This document shows positions 5,418 through 9,720 of a stretch of 9,720 nt of DNA, piece after piece (position 1 is the stretch's first letter; every line of letters begins with the position of its first letter). The position numbers were made by a program, and so were the translations under genes. The DNA comes from Cellvibrionales bacterium UBA1963 (GTDB lineage: Bacteria > Pseudomonadota > Gammaproteobacteria > Pseudomonadales > UBA7434). The notes beneath the pieces are model-generated. The model searched no databases, had not been told where the DNA came from, and worked only from the letters and a program-made list of their open reading frames with translations. The stretch covers positions 1-9,720 of the forward strand of contig DDED01000122.1 in NCBI GenBank assembly GCA_002336035.1, given 5' to 3'.

Positions 5418-7325
5418 TTGGCGATATTAAAAATCTCAGAGCCCGGTCAATCACCGCTTCCTCATCAGTTTAAAAAGGTGATCGGCATTGACCTAGGCAC
5501 TACTAACTCTTTAGTTGCTGCGGTAAGTCATGACGGTTCTGGTGAGGGTGAATTCCCTGCAGTTCTTAATGACTTAGAAGGGCGAGCGATGCTGCCATCA
5601 GTTGTCCATTATGGGATTGATGGTGCTGATTGTGTAGGCCATGAAGCAATGGCATTGGCTGCGCAAGATCCATTTAACACATTAGCTTCTTTTAAGCGAT
5701 TAATGGGGCGTGGCATTGACGATATCGACGATTTACAACAGTTTAATGTGGCTAATGATACGGTATCCACCGATCAAAAAAAATCTACGGCAATGATTCG
5801 TTTAGCGACGGTTGCTGGCGATATAACTCCGTTAGAGGCTTCTGCTGAAATACTGAAATCATTATTCAATAGAGCCCAAGCTCGTCTCGGTGGCCCCATT
5901 GAAGGCGCCGTTATTACTGTGCCAGCCTATTTTGACGATGCGCAACGTCAAGCGACAAAAGATGCTGCCAGCTTGGCTGGGTTGAAGTTGTTGCGATTAA
6001 TCAATGAGCCGACTGCCGCGGCTGTCGCTTATGGTTTAGATAAAGCAGATGACCGTCTTGTGGTGATTTATGATCTAGGCGGAGGTACCTTTGACGTATC
6101 TATTTTGCAACTCAGTGATGGTGTTTTTGAGGTATTGGCAACGTCAGGCAACTCTTCATTAGGCGGCGATGATTTCGATTTGGCGATAGTCCAATGGGCT
6201 TTGACTCAAGTGGGCTGCGTGGCTGATGACTTGTCGCCCTCGGAATATCGTCGCTTGCTAGCAAGTGCTAGAGCGGTAAAACAGCAATTGACCGAGAGTG
6301 AAGCTAAGTCGATTGATTTCACTTGTGCCAATGAACGCCATCAGCTTAATCTTAGCCGCGATCAGTTTAATGCTTTAATCACACCGTTAGTCAATACCAC
6401 GGTCGAGGTTTGTCGCTCTAGCCTGCACGATGCAGGCTTAACGCCAGCAGAAATAGCTGATGTCGTGTTAGTTGGTGGCTCGACTCGAGTGCCCTTAGTA
6501 CAGGAACGTGTGGCTGAACTGTTTCAGCAGAAGCCAAAAGTCGATGTTGATCCTGATAAGGTTGTGGCCTTAGGTGCGGCCATTCAAGCCGATGTATTAA
6601 TTGGTAATAGCAGTAACGCAGATTTATTGCTGTTAGACGTAACGCCGCTGTCGTTAGGTATTGAAACCATGGGTGGTCTTGTTGAAAAAATCATTCATCG
6701 CAACACCTCCATCCCATCAAGTCGAGGACAAGAGTTCACTACCTATAAAGATGGCCAGACGGCTTTAGCTATTCACGTACTGCAGGGTGAACGTGACCTT
6801 GTCGCTGATTGTCGATCATTGGCGAGGTTTGAGCTTAGGGGTATACCGCCGATGGTTGCAGGAGCTGCGCGAATAGAAGTGACCTTCAAGGTTGATGCTG
6901 ATGGTCTTTTAGAGGTGTCTGCCCAAGAGATCATTACGGGTATAACCGCCAATATCCAAGTAAAACCTTCCTATGGTTTGGCTGATAATGAAATAGCAGA
7001 AATGCTAAAAGCATCCTATAGCTATGCCGAGCAAGATCGAGATGCAAGGATGCTGGCAGAGCAAAAGGTTGAAGCAATCGGTTTAATAGATGCCGTCAAA
7101 GCTGCCTTATTAGTTGATGCCGATTTACTCGATGAACAACAGCTAGGTGACATTCGCCAAAGTATTGAAACATTGTTATTGGATATTGATACAAATAATA
7201 CGTTAATTATCAGTCAGTCGGTGGCCATCTTAGGCCGCGAAACTGAATCATTTGCTGCTTTGAGGATGGACCAGAGTATTCGAACGGCCTTGCAAGGTAA
7301 AAATCTTGATGATGTTGTGGAATGA
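5418..7325 (+). CDS. hscA: HscA, Hsp70-type chaperone for IscU
   Basis: A specialised Hsp70 that, with HscB, binds the L-P-P-V-K motif of IscU and drives cluster release using ATP. It has 635 residues (E. coli HscA 616). The nucleotide-binding domain occupies ~20-395: phosphate motif I-D-L-G-T-T-N-S (24-31), V-P-A-Y-F-D-D-A-Q-R (168-177), N-E-P-T-A-A-A (196-202), Y-D-L-G-G-G-T-F-D (218-226) and V-G-G-S-T-R-V-P (352-359). The linker L-L-L-L-D-V-T-P-L-S-L-G is at 403-414, followed by the substrate-binding beta domain and a helical lid from ~525 containing S-Y-A-E-Q-D and A-E-Q-K-V-E-A. The opening I-S-E-P-G is a HscA signature absent from DnaK. The start is TTG at 5418 with AAGGTGG seven bases upstream. 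There is no EEVD-like end. The gap to fdx is unusually long (96 bases). Confidence 0.97.
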   Translation: MAILKISEPGQSPLPHQFKKVIGIDLGTTNSLVAAVSHDGSGEGEFPAVLNDLEGRAMLPSVVHYGIDGADCVGHEAMALAAQDPFNTLASFKRLMGRGIDDIDDLQQFNVANDTVSTDQKKSTAMIRLATVAGDITPLEASAEILKSLFNRAQARLGGPIEGAVITVPAYFDDAQRQATKDAASLAGLKLLRLINEPTAAAVAYGLDKADDRLVVIYDLGGGTFDVSILQLSDGVFEVLATSGNSSLGGDDFDLAIVQWALTQVGCVADDLSPSEYRRLLASARAVKQQLTESEAKSIDFTCANERHQLNLSRDQFNALITPLVNTTVEVCRSSLHDAGLTPAEIADVVLVGGSTRVPLVQERVAELFQQKPKVDVDPDKVVALGAAIQADVLIGNSSNADLLLLDVTPLSLGIETMGGLVEKIIHRNTSIPSSRGQEFTTYKDGQTALAIHVLQGERDLVADCRSLARFELRGIPPMVAGAARIEVTFKVDADGLLEVSAQEIITGITANIQVKPSYGLADNEIAEMLKASYSYAEQDRDARMLAEQKVEAIGLIDAVKAALLVDADLLDEQQLGDIRQSIETLLLDIDTNNTLIISQSVAILGRETESFAALRMDQSIRTALQGKNLDDVVE

Positions 7326-7421
7326 TTTAATTGAGGCGGTTAATAGGCCGTTTATCTTGTATGATTCACTGGCTGAGTGCATATTTATCGGCATACGTTT
7401 ATTGAATGGAGTATTTGGCTT

Positions 7422-7754
7422 ATGCCAAAGATAGTCGTCTTACCGCACAAAGAGATTGCACCCGACGGTGCGGTGCTTGAAGCCAGTGAAGGTGAAAGTG
7501 TTTGTGATGCTTTGCTCCGTCATTCAATTGATATTGATCATGCCTGCGAGAAATCTTGTGCCTGCACAACCTGTCACGTCGTTGTTCGTGAGGGTTACGA
7601 TTCTTTAGCTGAAGCTGATGAACTCGAAGAAGACTATCTCGACAAAGCGTGGGGCCTTGAACCCGAAAGCCGCCTTAGCTGTCAAGCTTTAGTGGCAGAT
7701 GAAGATTTAGTTGTAGAGATTCCTAAGTACACCATCAATCATGCGCGAGAATGA
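7422..7754 (+). CDS. fdx: Fdx, adrenodoxin-type [2Fe-2S] ferredoxin of the Isc system
   Basis: A 110-residue [2Fe-2S] ferredoxin that supplies electrons for sulfur reduction and cluster coupling on IscU and binds IscS in E. coli. The cluster ligands C42, C48, C51 and C87 are present in the pattern C-E-K-S-C-A-C-T-T-C and L-S-C-Q, along with the conserved non-ligand C46. The sequence closely follows E. coli Fdx (111 residues), including the L-D-K-A-W-G-L-E-P-E-S-R block and the ending Y-T-I-N-H-A-R-E, one residue shorter. I chose the ATG at 7422 because M-P-K-I-V is the family's usual start and GGAG lies ten bases upstream; an in-frame ATG at 7377 would add 15 residues unlike the family. iscX follows 26 bases later. 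Confidence 0.97.
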   Translation: MPKIVVLPHKEIAPDGAVLEASEGESVCDALLRHSIDIDHACEKSCACTTCHVVVREGYDSLAEADELEEDYLDKAWGLEPESRLSCQALVADEDLVVEIPKYTINHARE

Positions 7755-7780
7755 TAAACTAATAATAAGAGGCTGCCATC

Positions 7781-7978
7781 ATGCGCTGGACTGACATTAA
7801 CGACATTGCCATTGAGTTAAGTGACTCAAATCCTGACGTAGATCCTCAGCAAATCAATTTCGTTGATTTACGTAATTGGATTTTAGCTTTGGAAAGCTTT
7901 GATGATGACCCGAACCGTTGCGGTGAAAAACTTCTCGAAGGCATACAGCAAGCCTGGATTGATGAGGTCAGTGATTAG
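7781..7978 (+). CDS. iscX: IscX (YfhJ), small acidic modulator of IscS
   Basis: A 65-residue acidic protein like E. coli IscX (66). The family folds as a small winged-helix-like domain, binds iron weakly through acidic residues, and binds IscS near the site used by frataxin CyaY, tuning the rate of cluster formation. Visible family features are the R-W-T-D start, V-D-P near 20-22, the R-N-W-I-L-A-L-E-S-F-D-D-D-P stretch (31-44), and the C-terminal W-I-D-E near 59-62. A cysteine at position 47 is not in E. coli IscX. The ATG at 7781 has AAGAGG eight bases upstream. It is the last recognised isc gene and ends 35 bases before a small membrane-protein gene on the same strand. Confidence 0.95.
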   Translation: MRWTDINDIAIELSDSNPDVDPQQINFVDLRNWILALESFDDDPNRCGEKLLEGIQQAWIDEVSD

Positions 7979-8013
7979 CACGGTGATGGTCAATTGCTTG
8001 GGACCTGAAGTCT

Positions 8014-8298
8014 ATGCGTAAATTAATTGGTTACAGTTTGTTGATTATTTCCTGCCTTACTTGGGCAGTGATGCCCGTTATTCCTTTTTTAAGTATCACT
8101 GTGGCTCAAAAAGCCAGTTGGGCAACTGCTGTGTTTGTATTTGCAGAAGTCACTTGGTGGTTGGCAATGCCGCTGTTAGGTAAAGAAATTGTTGAGTATT
8201 CAAAAGCGGCTTGGCGAAGAGTCAGCGGTTTTTTTTCTGGCAATATCGAACCCTCTGAAATGAATGATCTTCCGTTTAATGATAAAAAAGACACGTAG
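8014..8298 (+). CDS. Small two-helix inner-membrane protein of unknown function
   Basis: A 94-residue protein predicted to sit in the inner membrane. Residues ~4-31 form one hydrophobic helix with a proline kink (M-P-V-I-P-F-L); residues ~36-56 form a second, rich in Trp and Val and ending G-K-E-I-V. The last ~35 residues are polar and probably cytoplasmic, with a basic patch A-W-R-R-V then an acidic tail. The layout of two helices followed by G-K-E resembles small proteins that databases name 'transporter suffix domain-containing', a label that carries no known function; this is my recollection and not a search. The start ATG at 8014 has only a weak ribosome site (GGGA eleven bases upstream, GAAG three). 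It lies 35 bases after iscX on the same strand, so it is probably read through from the isc operon, and it precedes the ispG promoter. Confidence 0.8.
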   Translation: MRKLIGYSLLIISCLTWAVMPVIPFLSITVAQKASWATAVFVFAEVTWWLAMPLLGKEIVEYSKAAWRRVSGFFSGNIEPSEMNDLPFNDKKDT

Positions 8299-8337
8299 TT
8301 GTTGCTAGCTGCAGGTATAAATTCGCTTCTTATCTGG

Positions 8338-8366
8338 TTGAAATGCCTGACCTAGGTTAATATAGT
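8338..8366 (+). promoter_or_regulatory. Sigma70-type promoter upstream of ispG
   Basis: TTGAAA (8338-8343), exactly 17 bases, then TATAGT (8361-8366): each hexamer matches the sigma70 consensus at 5 of 6 positions. Transcription should begin near 8373, leaving a leader of about 44 bases before the ispG ATG. This suggests ispG does not depend only on read-through from the IscR-controlled operon. No IscR-like operator is visible over it. Confidence 0.6.
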
Positions 8367-8416
8367 TATGGTTAAAAATCTAAGTCAACACTGCGTTCAA
8401 TAAATAGGTTCAAGGT

Positions 8417-9652
8417 ATGTCATTGGTACCAAGAGCGGCACCGTTTACCGGTGCTCGCCAGCGACAAGTTGTTAAGGTAGGCCCTGTCACATTAGGGGGT
8501 GACTTTCCTGTGGCTGTTCAGTCGATGACAAACACCGACACTGCTGATATTGACTCAACAGCGCAACAAATAATGGAGTTGGCTGAAGCCGGTTCTGAGC
8601 TGGTTCGTATCACGGTCAATAATGATGCCGCTGCCGCCGCCGTTCCCTATATCAAAGAGCGGTTAGAAATAAAGAATATCGTTGTGCCAATTGTTGGTGA
8701 TTTTCATTTTAACGGCCACCGTTTACTCAGCGCCAACCCTGCCTGTGCCGAAGCTTTAGATAAGTACCGTATTAATCCCGGCAATGTTGGTCGGGGAGCT
8801 AAAAAAGATATTCAGTTCAGTGAGATGATCGAAATAGCTTGCCGTTATGATAAGCCTGTTCGCATCGGGGTCAATTGGGGAAGCCTTGACCAGGCTTTGT
8901 TGACTAAGCTACTCGACCTAAATGCTTCGGCTGAGCCGCCGCGTGCGTTAGGCCTCATTATGCAAGATGCTGTTATTCAATCCGCGCTGGAGAGCGCTGC
9001 AATGGCCGAGTCAGTTGGCATGGCACGTGATCGAATCATCCTCTCATGCAAAACCAGTCACGTGCAGGACTTAATTACTATCTATCGGCGATTAGCCGCA
9101 GAATGTGAATATGCATTGCACCTTGGTTTAACGGAGGCGGGTATGGGTTCAAAAGGCATTGTCGCCTCAACCGCAGCCTTATCAGTGTTGTTGCAAGATA
9201 ACATTGGGGATACTATTCGCATTTCAATTACACCCGAGCCTGGCGGTAGTCGAATCAAAGAAGTGCAAGTTGCCCAAGAGATTCTTCAAACCATGGGGTT
9301 AAGAGCCTTCACGCCCATGGTCATTGCCTGCCCGGGTTGTGGTCGAACGACCAGTACTTACTTTCAGCAGTTAGCAGAGGATATTCAAACTTTTTTACGT
9401 GACCAGATGCCGGTTTGGCGTGAAAAGCACCCCGGCGTTGAAAATATGAATGTGGCGGTCATGGGCTGCGTGGTGAATGGTCCTGGCGAAAGTAAGCATG
9501 CCAATATTGGTATCAGCCTGCCGGGTAACGGTGAGCGGCCAATAGCGCCCGTGTATATTGACGGTAAAAAAGATATCACCTTGAAAGGGGACAATATAGC
9601 GGCTGATTTTCAGGCCCTTGTTGAGGACTACGTCGCCACACATTACGCTTAA
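8417..9652 (+). CDS. ispG: IspG (GcpE), 4-hydroxy-3-methylbut-2-en-1-yl diphosphate synthase
   Basis: IspG is the [4Fe-4S] enzyme of the MEP pathway that reduces 2-C-methyl-D-erythritol 2,4-cyclodiphosphate to HMBPP, the precursor step to isoprenoids, quinones and undecaprenol. Motifs are intact: the TIM-barrel opening P-V-A-V-Q-S-M-T-N-T-D-T (31-42), R-I-N-P-G-N-V-G (118-125), the cluster cysteines C305 and C308 in A-C-P-G-C-G-R-T-T, and C351 with the active-site glutamate E359 in G-C-V-V-N-G-P-G-E. At 411 residues it is about 40 longer than E. coli IspG (372), and C-P-G-C-G-R-T-T-S-T-Y-F plus the long loops resemble the form I recall from beta- and alphaproteobacteria and Xanthomonas; the plant-type extra domain is absent. 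The ATG at 8417 has ATAGG eight bases upstream. A good promoter precedes it. Its cluster would be supplied by the neighbouring Isc system. Confidence 0.97.
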   Translation: MSLVPRAAPFTGARQRQVVKVGPVTLGGDFPVAVQSMTNTDTADIDSTAQQIMELAEAGSELVRITVNNDAAAAAVPYIKERLEIKNIVVPIVGDFHFNGHRLLSANPACAEALDKYRINPGNVGRGAKKDIQFSEMIEIACRYDKPVRIGVNWGSLDQALLTKLLDLNASAEPPRALGLIMQDAVIQSALESAAMAESVGMARDRIILSCKTSHVQDLITIYRRLAAECEYALHLGLTEAGMGSKGIVASTAALSVLLQDNIGDTIRISITPEPGGSRIKEVQVAQEILQTMGLRAFTPMVIACPGCGRTTSTYFQQLAEDIQTFLRDQMPVWREKHPGVENMNVAVMGCVVNGPGESKHANIGISLPGNGERPIAPVYIDGKKDITLKGDNIAADFQALVEDYVATHYA

Positions 9653-9676
9653 TCCTGCTAAGTTGTGAGTGGTCGC

Positions 9677-9704
9677 AGTGAATAAATAATCAAAGTTATT
9701 CATT
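9677..9704. repeat. AT-rich inverted repeat downstream of ispG
   Basis: AGTGAATAA (9677-9685) and TTATTCATT (9696-9704) can pair over nine positions including one G-U, around a 10-base loop. It starts 25 bases after the ispG stop. It has no G/C-rich stem and no U tract, so it is not a convincing intrinsic terminator; it may stabilise the 3' end of the message or be chance. Nothing else is recognisable in the final 68 bases. Confidence 0.3.
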
Positions 9705-9720
9705 CTCAGTCATTAGCTTA

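Noticed and set aside
7331..7365. Possible internal promoter before fdx (TTGAGG and TATGAT)
   Set aside because: The two hexamers are 23 bases apart, too far for sigma70, and no -35 fits the TATGAT at normal spacing.
7377..7421. Longer N-terminus for Fdx starting at ATG 7377
   Set aside because: The family begins at M-P-K-I-V, and the GGAG ribosome site lies inside this stretch, ten bases before ATG 7422.

Overview
The window looks like chromosomal housekeeping DNA of a gammaproteobacterium. The reasons are the complete gammaproteobacterial-type isc cluster (iscR-iscS-iscU-iscA-hscB-hscA-fdx-iscX), close full-length similarity to the Escherichia coli proteins as I recall them, and a suhB/trmJ pair just upstream. 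Moderate base composition and several GTG/TTG starts fit a marine or environmental lineage, but I cannot name a genus. No tRNA, rRNA, CRISPR array, insertion sequence or phage gene was seen, and there is no gene-free stretch over 300 bases.

Layout. On the minus strand at the left edge are a partial small conserved-looking hypothetical gene (1-201) and suhB (248-1054). A 224-base divergent region (1055-1278) holds candidate promoters in both directions. Then everything is on the plus strand: trmJ (1279-2073); a 191-base control region with a recognisable IscR type 1 operator on a sigma70-like promoter; the isc operon (2265-7978); a small two-helix membrane protein (8014-8298); a short intergenic region with a good sigma70-like promoter; and ispG (8417-9652). 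The last 68 bases hold only an AT-rich inverted repeat.

How the genes work together. IscS takes sulfur from cysteine and passes it to the scaffold IscU. The ferredoxin Fdx supplies electrons and IscX modulates IscS. HscB and HscA help release the cluster from IscU to targets, directly or through IscA. IscR senses the [2Fe-2S] supply and represses the operon. IspG, immediately downstream on its own probable promoter, is a [4Fe-4S] enzyme of the MEP isoprenoid pathway and so a client of this machinery. SuhB and TrmJ serve RNA: antitermination and ribosome assembly for SuhB, anticodon-loop 2'-O-methylation for TrmJ.

Nothing here looks like a new defence system or mobile system. The points worth a second look are the long beta/alpha-proteobacterial style IspG beside a gammaproteobacterial isc operon, the uncharacterised small membrane protein between them, a perfect dyad three helical turns from the IscR operator, the control palindrome in front of trmJ, and the unusual number of non-ATG starts.
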